A DNA stretch of 64,000 bases from UBA7328 sp965247965 (GCA_965247965.1 OZ252053.1:6262001-6326000), one strand, 5' to 3'. Positions 28,303 through 38,321 are shown, counted from the stretch's first letter. Made by a program: numbers and translations. Notes: a model not told the origin generated them from the sequence alone.

Positions 28303-28526
28303 AAAGTTTCAAATTTTAGCGAACCTTCTATTATTGCGACACTGCCCACGTGCATTGGACTTGTAGGTGTTTCGCCATAAAGAAATGTCGCGTCGAGTCC
28401 GGTGATGGATTCCATTTTGGAGATGTTGAGATTGTCAAGGATTTTGTCGACCATATTATATTTCTAGTGTGAATTGCGATTAAGATATGAATTTTTTGAA
28501 CTCACCCCAAGCCTCGTTCCTCGGCT

Positions 28527-28553
28527 TACCCCTCTCTTGGCAAGAGAGGGGTA
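28527..28553. repeat. perfect 13-bp-stem palindrome
   Basis: TACCCCTCTCTTG and CAAGAGAGGGGTA flank a single base. It lies just past the stop of the DUF559 gene, so it could serve as a transcription-end hairpin, but there is no T-run after it. A partial relative (CTCCCCTCTCTTGGCGGGG) occurs near 29092-29110 on the other side of the same gene. Confidence 0.65.
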
Positions 28554-28582
28554 AAGGAAGAGTTTCAATGGGATTTCATTGA

Positions 28583-28957
28583 TCAATCTTTTATTCCTGC
28601 TATTCTTTTCAATTCCTCTCTAACTTTATTCCAATTGTTCAAAACATCCTCATTTGCAAACCGAACGATTTTGTACCCTCTGGCTATCAAAATATCTTCT
28701 CTCTCTTGATCATATTCCTTTTGATATCTATGTATTTCTCCGTCAAGTACGACAATTAAAAGATGCTCATGACAATAAAAATCAACGATAAAGAAATTTT
28801 TATTATGACCATGTAAGCTATATTCTATTGGAAATTGTCGGGTAAATTTTAAACCATAAAATTTGCGGTTTCTTACCCTTTGCCAGAAATAGGCCTCTGT
28901 TTTGGTTTGATTCTTTCGAAGTTCTCGAGCCAATCTTTTTGCATCGCCGTAGTTCAT
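28583..28957 (-). CDS. DUF559 / Vsr-like endonuclease domain protein
   Basis: 124 residues, the normal single-domain length. RELRKNQTKTEAYFWQRVRN, then FTRQFPIEY, then FFIVDFYCHEHLLIVVLDGE and IHRYQKEYDQEREDILIARG match the DUF559 group of PD-(D/E)xK-fold nucleases (D in VDFYC, E-x-H in DGEIH). Such genes are frequent isolated cargo in Bacteroidota genomes, often next to palindromes like those flanking this one. Function is unknown, possibly DNA repair or mobile-element-related. ATG 28957 starts at the conserved first residues. Confidence 0.85.
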   Translation of the reverse strand: MNYGDAKRLARELRKNQTKTEAYFWQRVRNRKFYGLKFTRQFPIEYSLHGHNKNFFIVDFYCHEHLLIVVLDGEIHRYQKEYDQEREDILIARGYKIVRFANEDVLNNWNKVREELKRIAGIKD

Positions 28958-29201
28958 TTTGGTAAGGTATTAAAGGTACATTAATGATAGGCATAGTCGT
29001 CCAGGGTTGAATGTATAATATTTTTGTCTTCACTTTTTAGTGGTTTCGCCTTTTAACACCCAACTCATCCGAAGCGTTCTTATTTGGCTACTCCCCTCTC
29101 TTGGCGGGGCGGAAGAACTAGCAGCGTGAATGGCCCCACGAACGAGGATAGCGAATACCAAGCCCTGAAAGGGCTGCAGCATTAACACAGGGCAATTAAC
29201 A

Positions 29202-30710
29202 TTGAAGGGAGAAAAGGGGAAGCCTACGTTTAAACCCAACAAAGAGTCAGAACGCAAAGGAAGGGATAAGAAGCAAAGAAATAAGAATAATAAAAAAGGT
29301 GGGAAAAAGGACGAGGTCAGCATTGATAAAGAGATAATATGTAAGGTAGATAAATCCATTCTTCCAGCAGATGCACAATTCAAAGGCTATGAGGAGCACA
29401 TACAACAGGACATAGAAATAAAGCGAGTAAATACCTTATACAAAATTGAATTGTATTACTCAAAGACAGAGAAGAGTTATCGAGCCATGGTACCAGAAAG
29501 TGGTAAGGGGATGTATGGTAGTGGGGTAAAGACATGGCTTAATTTACTCAATAGATGTTGTGATACAACACAGGGACGTCTAAAAGTGCTATTTAAAAGT
29601 TTAGGAATAAGCATATCAACCGGATCAATAAATAATTATCTGCTGGAACCAGAGGATTGGGTATTGGAGGAGCAAAAGGAAATATTGAAAGCAGGCGTAT
29701 CATCAGGATCTTATTGTCAAATTGATGGCACGAAGAGCGTTGAGCGAGGGATATCGAAAGTGACACAAATTATATGCGGAGCATTTTTCACGACCTTCTA
29801 TACAAAGGCAAACAAAAAGCGTATATCAATAATAGAAGCTCTGTTGGGTATGGTAGAGGGGCAGTCTGGATTGAAATACGGATATAGTGAACATACCAAA
29901 AAAGTATTGGCAGTATTGCGTGTATCACCATCAGATAGGAATACATTGGAAGAGGTCTTTGGGAATAAAGAGAAACAAGGCATCTTCGAATGGATAGGAG
30001 ACAAGGATGCTTTTGAACAACATATGAGGGACATGGCTCCTCAAATCATGTCAAAGAAAAATATGTATGTACGAGTAATTGAAAGCTTTGCTCTGGGTTA
30101 TTATTATTCCCAGGATGAATTTCCGATAGTGGACTTCTTGATTTCAGATGACGCCCCCGAATATAGAAAACTAAGCCTGGTCCTACAAGGCTTATGTTGG
30201 GTACACGATGCACGCTATTATAAAAAATTAATGCCAAAATTAGCTGGCCACAGAGCTATGTTGAGCACTGTGATGGATGCCTATTGGGATTTTTATGATC
30301 TGCTATTGGCATATAAGGAAACCACAAAAGAGGAACAAGAAGCAAAAAAGGAAGGGATAAAACAGGAATTTGACCGATTATTCACCCAAAAGACGGAATA
30401 CTTCCAGTTGAATGTCTGTTTAGAACGAACGCTAAATAATAGAGGCAAACTTTTGGCGGTCTTAGAAAACCCGGCCTTGCCTCTTCATAATAATTCAGCG
30501 GAATTGGAGGCAAGGCGAATCGTCCGAAAACGAGACATCTCATTACATACATGGTCATTTAAAGGCACCATAGTAAGAGATGCATTTATGTCAGTTGTTC
30601 AAACATGTTTCAAACTGGACGTTTCGCCATTCAATTACATTATGGATCGAATTAAAGGCCAATATGCAATGCCCTCACTTAGCTCTCTGATTTATCAAAA
30701 AGCTCTCTAA
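29202..30710 (+). CDS. divergent IS66-like transposase, isolated and possibly 5'-truncated
   Basis: 502 residues from TTG 29202; the frame opens at 29169 with no ATG. The start KGEKGKPTFKPNKE resembles the G-K-P-x-F-x-P-N segment of IS66 TnpC proteins, which normally follows a coiled coil that is missing here. The DDE-like points are SYCQIDGTKSVERG, VDFLISDDAPEYRKL with LCWVHDARYYKKL, and LPLHNNSAELEARRIVRKRD. No tnpA/tnpB and no terminal inverted repeats were found around it, so it is either a relic or a distinct element type. The preceding sequence holds the palindrome AGCCCTGAAAGGGCT (29161-29175). Confidence 0.7.
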   Translation: MKGEKGKPTFKPNKESERKGRDKKQRNKNNKKGGKKDEVSIDKEIICKVDKSILPADAQFKGYEEHIQQDIEIKRVNTLYKIELYYSKTEKSYRAMVPESGKGMYGSGVKTWLNLLNRCCDTTQGRLKVLFKSLGISISTGSINNYLLEPEDWVLEEQKEILKAGVSSGSYCQIDGTKSVERGISKVTQIICGAFFTTFYTKANKKRISIIEALLGMVEGQSGLKYGYSEHTKKVLAVLRVSPSDRNTLEEVFGNKEKQGIFEWIGDKDAFEQHMRDMAPQIMSKKNMYVRVIESFALGYYYSQDEFPIVDFLISDDAPEYRKLSLVLQGLCWVHDARYYKKLMPKLAGHRAMLSTVMDAYWDFYDLLLAYKETTKEEQEAKKEGIKQEFDRLFTQKTEYFQLNVCLERTLNNRGKLLAVLENPALPLHNNSAELEARRIVRKRDISLHTWSFKGTIVRDAFMSVVQTCFKLDVSPFNYIMDRIKGQYAMPSLSSLIYQKAL

Positions 30711-31155
30711 TTTCCACCCACTTTTGAGGGGATACCCATTATAGCCAAGCTGGGTTAAGAAGTTATAATCTAGAAAAAACCAGTTTCCAAGGTAATAACA
30801 AAAGACAATAATTAAGACCTATATAAAATCCATTCACAATCCTTTCAATTCGTCAATGAGGGATGAAGCCTTATTGAAATCATTCGTGAAACCATTTTTC
30901 AATTGGAATCTACAGGATTATTTCAATATGAATAGTAAAATTTATCAGATCTCTTACTCCCATGTACCCAAATGGTGATCCAGGATAGGGAAGCTCCCTT
31001 CGACGTGGCTCAGTCCAGGGTAGTGATGGGAGTTTTCATAATCATGCGTGAGGTATACGGCATAATTCCTTTCAGCATCTGAGATCTTGCTGGTCATCGA
31101 TAGCTCATGGAAAACCTTTCTTGTTTGGGCGCTTGAAAATTGGGTAATCTCCAAT
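30711..31155. other. gap with one short unidentified minus-strand fragment
   Basis: No recognised gene. A minus-strand frame 31154-30954 (66 codons, TTG start overlapping the stop of the next gene) encodes FHELSMTSKISDAERNYAVY, then LTHDYENSHHYPGLSHVEGS. This looks protein-like and could be the end of a lost gene or the out-of-frame end of the TolB-like gene. I cannot assign it. The rest shows no clear signal. Confidence 0.3.
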
Positions 31156-32458
31156 TCAAGGTTTTAACAAAGACTCAATATCCATCAGAACCAATTGCCT
31201 TCCAGACTCCCCGACAGGGCAATCGATCACTACTTTGGTCCCATCCGGGGAGCTTCGTGGGTGGGTGTCAGTACGCAATTCTCCTGTATAGGCAGGATCG
31301 GAAAAGAAATCGCCGATCGGGATCCTTTTCTCTGTCGGCACATGGTACAAATATACATGTTGCAAACGGTTTTCGTCCGGATAAGTATCGTTTAGGAACC
31401 ATTCATTTCCGGGCAGATAGGTGTTGTGCCCGTTTTTTGTCATGATCCTCTCTCCTTCTATGATGCCCTGATCCAAGCCATCATCTTTGAAAAGGAAGAA
31501 TCCGGATTTGCCTCTGTGCCTTGTCCACATCATCAGGTGGTCAGTGTCACGCCAGATAAAGTGCGAGGTATATCCCGAACCATCTACGAGGCGGATGTCC
31601 TTGCCAGTCAGATCGGAAGAATACTTCAGTGTTCCAAAACGACTATTGGGTTTGGAGGTTGCCACCCACTTGTGCAAAAAGACAAAGTGAGAACCATCGG
31701 TATTGAAAAGCAGGTGGTTGAACCAGTTTTTCTCCGTATAAAAGTCTTTAAAATACGAATCATCGCTTTCTTTGAGGGGCATCCTGTTCATTTGGGCAAC
31801 GTAGATGATCAACTCCTTTTTTCCAGTTTCAAGATCACATATATAAACGCCGGCATTCTCTGGTGCTATTTGGTTGGTATTGGGATCTGGAATTCCAGCA
31901 TATCCATAGCCAGGCCGGAGATTATTTATTCTTTCAAAATCTACTGAAAGGGCTGTCCTCCCATTGGGACTCAGGGAGTATACTGCAAATGGCAGGGTCC
32001 TTTGTTCGTAGGTATGGACGTCTTTGATGTGGCTAACAAAACGATCCCCCTGCCGGTCATTCCAAACGATCCTGGAAGTGGAACCGGGGGATGAACTGGA
32101 GCATGTACCCTTGTTGCCAACCCCAGGCAACTGAAGTGCCCAATTCTGTCCATTGATCATTTTGTAGCAGATCCACCATGCCAATCCAAATGGTATCATC
32201 GGATTGGGGAGAACGACCTTCGAAGCCGACCTGTGCAGCCAACACATACCGACCGGTAGGATCGAATTCCAATTTGTCATATTTCCCAAACCAGTGATGC
32301 CCGGGACCTTGAGTGATGACTCTTGTTGGGACATGGGTGATAGAATTAGGGATCAATGAAACCACTTCTTTTGCTTGCTCATTACAAGAGAAAAAGATGA
32401 GAAAAATGAGGGAAAAGAAAGGGATAATCGCTTTTATACCTTTTTTTGTGCAGTCCAT
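31156..32458 (-). pseudogene. TolB/WD40-like beta-propeller lipoprotein (oligogalacturonate-lyase-like), frameshifted
   Basis: The upstream frame (32458 to about 32090) has a lipoprotein signal (FFSLIFLIFFSCNEQ) and GPGHHWFGKYDKLEFDPTGR. The downstream frame continues GSTSRIVWNDRQGDRFVSHI, TLPFAVYSLSPNGRTALSVD and THPRSSPDGTKVVIDCPVGE. The join is a one-base shift at a C5 run (TTCATCCCCCGGTTCC on the coding strand, near 32080-32087); restored, it reads MLQFIPGSTSRIVWND. The repeated SPDG/DPTG blades are typical of TolB-like and PL22-type six-bladed propellers found in polysaccharide loci. The activity is not determined. It diverges from the fuconate dehydratase gene. Confidence 0.75.
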
Positions 32459-32822
32459 ATCAAAATGAGACTCATATCCTTTACAATCTAAACCGTCTGA
32501 TCGAACTAATTCTATACAGTTTTTTGAGAGGGCTATTTGTTTGCTGATGAATTGAATCCCGAAATCATTGATTTATTGAACTTCCTCCCTTAGAGCATGG
32601 GATTAAACCAATTTTAATTTCAGTGCTTTCCTTTGCCATTGTATTTCCAAATGTTAATTTCAATCTGTTCCGGCCATTGCTTGATTTGCCATTTTATCGA
32701 TTGTTCTGAATAGCATTGATCAAGGCATCCCGATAAAACTTATATCCGTAGCCCATATCTGTTCGGAACTTAACTAGGATTTTTTTGCTTATTTTCGACT
32801 TTCAAAGTGACCTTATTAAATT
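32459..32822. promoter_or_regulatory. divergent intergenic region (364 bp) between the TolB-like gene and fucD
   Basis: A+T-rich, no ORF. It must hold the promoters of both divergent genes. I see T-rich stretches such as GGATTTTTTTGCTTATTTTC at about 32778 but no convincing spaced -33/-7 pair or operator palindrome. Confidence 0.3.
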
Positions 32823-34136
32823 ATGTTCAGTTCGATAATTTCGGTGGAAGTTAAAGACGTAAGATTCCCCACGAGTAAGTTTTTGGATGGCTCTGATGCA
32901 ATGAATCCGGATCCTGACTATTCAGCCGCCTATGTAATATTAAAAACCGACCGTCATGATGGTTTAGAAGGTCATGGATTGACTTTCACCATTGGCCGTG
33001 GTAATGAGCTTTGTGTTGGAGCAATTAAAGCGCTTTCCCACCTTGTTATCGGGCAAACGCTTGAGTCAATAACTGCAAATTTTGGTGGTTTTTGGAGAAA
33101 ATTAATATTCGGAGATAGTCAATTGAGGTGGCTGGGTCCGGAGAAGGGCGTTATTCACATGGCAACAGGAGCTGTCGTCAATGCAATCTGGGATCTTTAT
33201 GCAAAAGTTGCTAAAAAGCCTCTTTGGAAATTGCTTGCCAATATGACACCGGAAGAGCTTGTGAAATGCATTGATTTCAGCTATATAACCGATGCAATCA
33301 CTCCCGATGAGGCGCTTTCCATACTCAGAAAAAATGAATCAACCAAGCAATCAAGAATCGATTACTTAATGGGAAATGGATACCCGGCTTATACCACATC
33401 AGCAGGTTGGCTAGGATATCGGGATGACAAGATAAGGAGACTTTGTCGTGAAGCTGTAGACAGCGGATGGAAGCATATTAAAATGAAAGTGGGAGCGGAT
33501 CTGAAGGACGATATGAGGCGGGCTGCAATCATAAGGGAAGAAATTGGTGATGAATTGAAATTGATGATGGACGCTAATCAGCGATGGGATGTGAACGAGG
33601 CAATTGAGAATATTAAAGAACTATCAAGATTCAACTTATTGTGGATAGAGGAACCAACCAGCCCTGATGATGTATTGGGACATGCAGCAATCGCTAAAGC
33701 CATCAGACCAATTAAGGTAGCCACTGGAGAGACATGTCAAAACAGAGTGATCTTTAAACAATTGATGCAGGCTAATGCTATGGATATTTGCCAGATCGAC
33801 AGTTGCCGGGTTGGTGGAGTAAATGAGGTACTGTCGATCCTATTAATGGCAGCGAAGTTCAATATACCCGTGTGTCCTCATGCAGGGGGTGTTGGCTTAT
33901 GTGAACATGTCCAACACCTTGCGATGATAGATTATATTAGTATCAGTGGATCTTTAGAAAATCGGGTAATTGAATATGTCGATCATTTACATGAACATTT
34001 TAAAGATCCTGTACTCATCAGGAATGCTGCTTATATGCCCACCCAATTGCCGGGATATTCTATTGAAATGAAGGCTGAAACTTTAGATGATTATCAATAT
34101 CCAAATGGTGTTGTATGGAAGGATGTAATGGTGTAA
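32823..34136 (+). CDS. fucD: L-fuconate dehydratase-like enolase-superfamily enzyme (copy 1)
   Basis: 437 residues, the length of bacterial FucD and human ENOSF1. N-terminal capping domain with RWLGPEKGVIHMATGAVVNA. Barrel residues by position: K220 and K222 in HIKMKVGAD, metal ligands D250 (MMDANQRW), E276 (WIEEPTSPDD) and E303 (TGETCQNR), D326 (QIDSCRVGG) and H353 (CPHAGGVGL). This matches, with an offset of two, the residues described for Xanthomonas FucD. It would dehydrate L-fuconate to 2-keto-3-deoxy-L-fuconate in the cytoplasm. It is the first plus-strand gene of the proximal fucose module. Confidence 0.92.
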   Translation: MFSSIISVEVKDVRFPTSKFLDGSDAMNPDPDYSAAYVILKTDRHDGLEGHGLTFTIGRGNELCVGAIKALSHLVIGQTLESITANFGGFWRKLIFGDSQLRWLGPEKGVIHMATGAVVNAIWDLYAKVAKKPLWKLLANMTPEELVKCIDFSYITDAITPDEALSILRKNESTKQSRIDYLMGNGYPAYTTSAGWLGYRDDKIRRLCREAVDSGWKHIKMKVGADLKDDMRRAAIIREEIGDELKLMMDANQRWDVNEAIENIKELSRFNLLWIEEPTSPDDVLGHAAIAKAIRPIKVATGETCQNRVIFKQLMQANAMDICQIDSCRVGGVNEVLSILLMAAKFNIPVCPHAGGVGLCEHVQHLAMIDYISISGSLENRVIEYVDHLHEHFKDPVLIRNAAYMPTQLPGYSIEMKAETLDDYQYPNGVVWKDVMV

Positions 34137-34168
34137 TGATGTGATGGTGTAATGGTGGAATGATGTAA
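34122..34168. repeat. short degenerate tandem repeat over the fucD stop codon
   Basis: Variants of GTAATGGT / GATGTGATGGT / GTGGAATGAT repeat with a period of about 9-10 bp across the last codons of fucD and just beyond. This may have arisen by slippage and could alter the last residues (DVMV). Confidence 0.55.
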
Positions 34169-34278
34169 CTTCACCAGGCGAGTAATCTAGTTAAACGAAT
34201 TATAGACAAACGTTTTTGACTCCTTGGTGTTAAACAAGTTGAAAACTTAAACATACGCTTAGAAAACATATCGTTTCT

Positions 34279-36555
34279 ATGAATTTCACAAAAGTATTTT
34301 GTTGTAGTGTTCTCTTTTATTTGAGTAGTACCATGATGGCCCAGACACCCTGGAAAAATCCTATCCAAAAGCAGGGGCGGCTAGGCACTCCCCTGGTGGA
34401 AACTTCTCCTTTTGTTTTTAATGATAGATTATACCTGCTGGAAAACAATCAGCGTTTCTGGGACATTCCGGGGACAAAGCCGGGGGATTATTATCATGAT
34501 GACGAAGTACGCATCAGAGATATTGCTACGGATAAAATAATTTCGGTCGCTTTGAAAAACCATGGATTCGGAACGGTATTAGTCTGGGAAGGACGAGTTT
34601 ACGTGTTTGCAGGTAATTTCGGACAAGGGAAGCCTTGGCGAAAAATTACAGAGATTGTTATGACCAGTTCCCAGGATTTGAATAAATGGACAGAACCCGA
34701 AACGGTATTCAAGGTTTCTGGTGATGAGCTTTTTTACAACACTGCTGTTTGCCGGGGAAAAGACAAGTTTATTCTATTGTATGAAACCAGTGATGCCCGT
34801 TGGAAACCTTTTACGTTCAGGTATCTGCAGTCAACAGATCTGAAAAAATGGGAAGAAATTCCTGAGGCCATTTACGGGAGGGAGAAATATGTGGGAGGTC
34901 CTGCTTTGTACTATGAAGGTGGTTGGTATTATACCCTGTATCTGGAGTCTCTCATCGAAGGATATGAAACGAGGATCGCACGCTCGAAGGACTTGACACA
35001 GTGGGAAGATGCTCCGGCGGAAAGAGCTTTTATCACTTTTGATTCGACGCATCAAAATATACCTTTAATCGATCCGGCGATTAGTGAGACGAATGCCTCC
35101 GATGTAGAGTTGTGTTATTTTGACAAAAAAACCATCCTTTACTTTACCGGTAGCGACCAGACCACCGCAGGTGACCTTCAGTGGGCAAGCTATAACGGAA
35201 CGCCCCGGCAATTGTTTGAATATTTTTTTAAGGATATAGATCAAACCACGAGATTGTCTCAGGTCCATTATAAACCTGACCCTCAGCAACTTGCTTTCCA
35301 AGAGAGACAGTTAGGAGCTTTCATTCATTTTGGTCCGGCTTCTTATATCCAGTCGGATATGTTGTCGGTGCCGGCTGCCGATATTTTTAATCCTTCCAAG
35401 CTGGATGCCGAACAATGGGTGAAAGCCGCTCGGTCATTCGGGGCGAAACATATTGTGTTTACTGCCAAGCATCATAATGGTTTCTGTTTGTGGCCTACAA
35501 AGACAACGGATTATTCAGTAAAGAAATCTCCTTGGAAAGACGGCAAGGGTGATGTAGTTGATGAATTTATAAAGGCCTGCCGGAAATATGATATGAAAAC
35601 AGGACTGTATGTTTCTGGAGGTGATAAGCATTTTGGATGTACCAGTACTCCCGATCCACAGGGGCAAAGAAAGCTTGTTGGAGATATTGACAAATATTTT
35701 CCTGTATTTATGGAACAATTGAGAGAGCTTCTGACCAACTATGGTGAGATTTCATACCTATGGTTTGATGGCGCTTACGATCCTTTTGGTTGGGATGTGA
35801 TGGATTCTAAAACCATGCAACGAATCGGGACGGCCTATGGAGATGCAGTTAGGACTTTAGTAAAACATTTACAACCTGATGCGGTTGTGATGGGAAGCAC
35901 AATACCAGATGTACGGTGGTCTGGGAGTGAACAGGGATGGGCTGCTTATCCACTATGGAATATTGTAAAACCTGGAACGGGATTTGACTATTGGGTAGGC
36001 CCACACAGCGCTGGTTGGCTGCCTGCGGAGGCTTGCCTTCATACCAGAAAGACCTGGTTTTGGTCACCCGATTCGGACAATACACTAAGGGATATTGATT
36101 TCCTAATGAATGTTTATTTTGAATCCATTGGCCGGGGTGCCAATTTGTTAGTTAATATGACGCCGGATACCAGCGGTTTGATTCCTGCAGTGGAAGTTCA
36201 TCGATTACATGAATATGGAGAAACCTTAGATCAAACTTTTGCCAACACAATAGGAAGTGCGAATCCCTCAGAGAATAAATCGGCAAATGAACTTTTCATA
36301 AATCTCCTACAAAAACGTCAGATAAATCTTCTTGTGATAGAAGAAGATATTCAGCATGGTCAATATATAAAGCAATATAAGGTAGATGCTTTCATCGACG
36401 ATCAATGGGAAACCATTGCCGAAGGCCAAAGTATCGGCAGAAAGCGGATTCAAACTTTCGATCCGATTGAAACAACTAAACTTCGGCTTTCTTTAGTCGG
36501 AGAAGAAGGTAAATGTTTTATAAAAAATTTTACTGTTTACTTAACAGATATATAA
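34279..36555 (+). CDS. beta-propeller (GH43/GH117-like) fused to GH29 alpha-L-fucosidase
   Basis: 758 residues with a signal peptide (VLFYLSSTMMAQ). Residues about 25-330 form a five-bladed-propeller-like domain with SSQDLNKWTEP, STDLKKWEEI and SKDLTQWEDA blade motifs and ELFYNTAVC. Residues about 335-640 are a GH29 barrel: FIHFGP (H350), FTAKHHNGFCLWPT (H398, H399), GLYVSGGD, nucleophile Asp497 in YLWFDGAYD, and GRGANLLVNMTPDTSG. A C-terminal beta-sandwich follows. The GH29 half should hydrolyse alpha-L-fucosides in the periplasm or outside; the propeller may bind or cleave the same glycan. The two halves are separate adjacent genes at 58.1-60.9 kb. ATG 34279 begins the signal peptide directly. 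Confidence 0.88.
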   Translation: MNFTKVFCCSVLFYLSSTMMAQTPWKNPIQKQGRLGTPLVETSPFVFNDRLYLLENNQRFWDIPGTKPGDYYHDDEVRIRDIATDKIISVALKNHGFGTVLVWEGRVYVFAGNFGQGKPWRKITEIVMTSSQDLNKWTEPETVFKVSGDELFYNTAVCRGKDKFILLYETSDARWKPFTFRYLQSTDLKKWEEIPEAIYGREKYVGGPALYYEGGWYYTLYLESLIEGYETRIARSKDLTQWEDAPAERAFITFDSTHQNIPLIDPAISETNASDVELCYFDKKTILYFTGSDQTTAGDLQWASYNGTPRQLFEYFFKDIDQTTRLSQVHYKPDPQQLAFQERQLGAFIHFGPASYIQSDMLSVPAADIFNPSKLDAEQWVKAARSFGAKHIVFTAKHHNGFCLWPTKTTDYSVKKSPWKDGKGDVVDEFIKACRKYDMKTGLYVSGGDKHFGCTSTPDPQGQRKLVGDIDKYFPVFMEQLRELLTNYGEISYLWFDGAYDPFGWDVMDSKTMQRIGTAYGDAVRTLVKHLQPDAVVMGSTIPDVRWSGSEQGWAAYPLWNIVKPGTGFDYWVGPHSAGWLPAEACLHTRKTWFWSPDSDNTLRDIDFLMNVYFESIGRGANLLVNMTPDTSGLIPAVEVHRLHEYGETLDQTFANTIGSANPSENKSANELFINLLQKRQINLLVIEEDIQHGQYIKQYKVDAFIDDQWETIAEGQSIGRKRIQTFDPIETTKLRLSLVGEEGKCFIKNFTVYLTDI

Positions 36556-36705
36556 TTTCAACAATCTTTTACTCTTTGGTTGGGTGACGTGTGACAGTGG
36601 ATTGTGGGCTGCAATCTAGTATGATGGAACAGATTTTATTGAATTGACTCTTATTTTGAATTTTTATGATATAAATCTATCTACCCGAAGCCCTTTTCAA
36701 ACATC

Positions 36706-38319
36706 ATGAGTAATATATCTGTAGTAGACATCATTGTTATTATCACTTACGTAATTGGTATTCTTGTGATCGGAATATGGGTCGTCCGTAAACAAACCAT
36801 GAGTGTAAATAGCTATTTTTTGGCCAACCGCTCCCTAAAGTGGCCGGTGATAGGTGCTGCACTATTCGCTTCCAATATCTCGACTGTTCATCTTGTTGGT
36901 CTAGCAGCAGCCGGCTTCAGTGACGGATTGGTTTGGGGTAATTTTGAATGGATGGCGGTTTTCACGCTAATTATCCTGGCATTGGTTTTCGCACCATTTT
37001 ATTATAAAAACAAAATAGCAACCCTTCCGGAGTTTCTGGAAAAGCGATACAACTCCACCGCACGTACCTGCCTGGCATTTCTTGCATTATTAGGAGCACT
37101 TTTTATGCATATAGGTGGAAGCCTGTACGCCGGGGCTGTTGTATTTGAGCACTTTTTTGGAGTAAATGTTTTCCTTTCCATCCTGGTAATATCCTCTATT
37201 ACCGCCCTATATACTGTTATAGGAGGACTTCAGTCAGTAGTGATTACAGAAACAATACAAACGGTGATCCTGATTGGAGGGGCTATAATCCTCACAACCT
37301 ATGGCTTCATGTCACTTTCCGATCATGGGATTGATAGCTGGGCAGCTTTAAAATCTGCTACAAAGCCGGAGCAACTGAATATGATACCATCCGCTGCTAA
37401 TACTTCTGGACTCACATGGCCGGCCATAATATTGGGATATCCTGTATTGGGCATCTGGTATTGGTGTGCTGACCAGACTATTGTTCAGCGGGTACTCGGA
37501 GCACAGACCTTGAGGGATGCGAAAATAGGCCCGTTGTTTGCCGCTTTAATCAAGGTGTTGCCGGTTTTCGTCCTTGTGCTTCCAGGTGTTTTAGGCTATG
37601 TATTGTTTAAGGATATAATCGCAGATCCGAACGACACTTTTCCGGTTTTGATTACAGAACTGCTTCCAACAGGATTGAAGGGATTAATGGCCGCTGCACT
37701 ACTGGCAGCACTCATGAGTACCATTGCAGCAGCATTGAATAGTGCCGGCACCTTGGTTTCTATAGACATCGTTAAAAGAAATAGACCAGAAACATCAGAC
37801 AGGCAACAGGTGTTGATAGGCAGGGTAACTGCCGTAGTAGTGATGCTTATCGCCATATCCTGGTCACCGCTTATCGCCAGGTTCAACAGCATATTTGAAG
37901 CCATCAATGTTTTGTTGACGGTAATTTCCCCACCCATAACGACCGTGTTTGTGTGGGGCTTGTTTTGGAAACGGGGCAATCATCAAGGAGCAATCGCAAC
38001 CTTTATAGGGGGTTTTTTATTGGGACTAGTCGCCTTTTTGGTTGATTTTCCAGTAATCGGGGATACCAAAATTATTACAGATATCTGGGGAATTTCATTC
38101 ATGATGCAGGCTTGGTGGTTGTTTGTTTGCAGCTCCATTATTTATGTAGTAGTGAGCCTGTTAACCCTTGCTCCCGATTACGAGAAAATTAAAAATTGTA
38201 CATTAAGCTCTCCATTTGCCTTTTTGAAAAAGGAAGATGGGGAAAAGTACAATTACCCGCTATTGCTTTCCGGTATATTGGTAATGATTATGATTTTACT
38301 ATACTCTATATTTGCATAA
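36706..38319 (+). CDS. sodium/sugar symporter (SSS family, SGLT-like)
   Basis: 537 residues with about 14 hydrophobic segments. Signatures are YFLANRSLKWPVIGAALFAS, NISTVHLVGLAAAGFSDGL, YTVIGGLQSVVITETIQTVI and LGIWYWCADQTIVQRVLGAQ, close to the SGLT sugar branch of SSS. In this context it would import released fucose or a related monosaccharide through the inner membrane. It starts 150 bp after the fusion enzyme, and the mutarotase follows 2 bp after its stop, implying one operon. No lesions were seen. Confidence 0.9.
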   Translation: MSNISVVDIIVIITYVIGILVIGIWVVRKQTMSVNSYFLANRSLKWPVIGAALFASNISTVHLVGLAAAGFSDGLVWGNFEWMAVFTLIILALVFAPFYYKNKIATLPEFLEKRYNSTARTCLAFLALLGALFMHIGGSLYAGAVVFEHFFGVNVFLSILVISSITALYTVIGGLQSVVITETIQTVILIGGAIILTTYGFMSLSDHGIDSWAALKSATKPEQLNMIPSAANTSGLTWPAIILGYPVLGIWYWCADQTIVQRVLGAQTLRDAKIGPLFAALIKVLPVFVLVLPGVLGYVLFKDIIADPNDTFPVLITELLPTGLKGLMAAALLAALMSTIAAALNSAGTLVSIDIVKRNRPETSDRQQVLIGRVTAVVVMLIAISWSPLIARFNSIFEAINVLLTVISPPITTVFVWGLFWKRGNHQGAIATFIGGFLLGLVAFLVDFPVIGDTKIITDIWGISFMMQAWWLFVCSSIIYVVVSLLTLAPDYEKIKNCTLSSPFAFLKKEDGEKYNYPLLLSGILVMIMILLYSIFA

Positions 38320-38321
38320 AA

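Larger units (their letters stand above)
25093..28454 (-). pseudogene. wax ester synthase/diacylglycerol acyltransferase (WS/DGAT) with SCP2 domain, split by IS66
   Basis: The N-terminal 48 codons lie at 28454-28311 (MESITGLDATFLYGETPTSP, then MHVGSVAIIEG) and the rest at 26769-25093. The IS66 copy between them is flanked by AAAGTTTC (26762-26769, 28303-28310). Excision rejoins SLKF-ETFKK and gives about 606 residues. The catalytic motif is IHHVAVDG (H-H-x-x-x-D-G), with the family block NVVITNVPGPQFPLYIQG and a C-terminal SCP2 sterol-carrier domain (AGPISSEWVVNLDKSPGTIK). The enzyme joins fatty acyl-CoA to an alcohol or diacylglycerol for storage lipid. The downstream piece can start at ATG 26841 inside the IS, giving a 582-residue hybrid whose first 24 residues are IS-derived and which keeps the active site. 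Confidence 0.9.

Noticed and set aside
28527..28553. Intrinsic terminator after the DUF559 gene
   Set aside because: The stem is perfect, but there is no T-run on the minus strand after it and a related palindrome occurs on the other side of the gene, so it is listed as a repeat.
32770..32822. Defined promoter before fucD
   Set aside because: T-rich sequence is present, but no pair of -33 and -7 elements with suitable spacing could be fixed.
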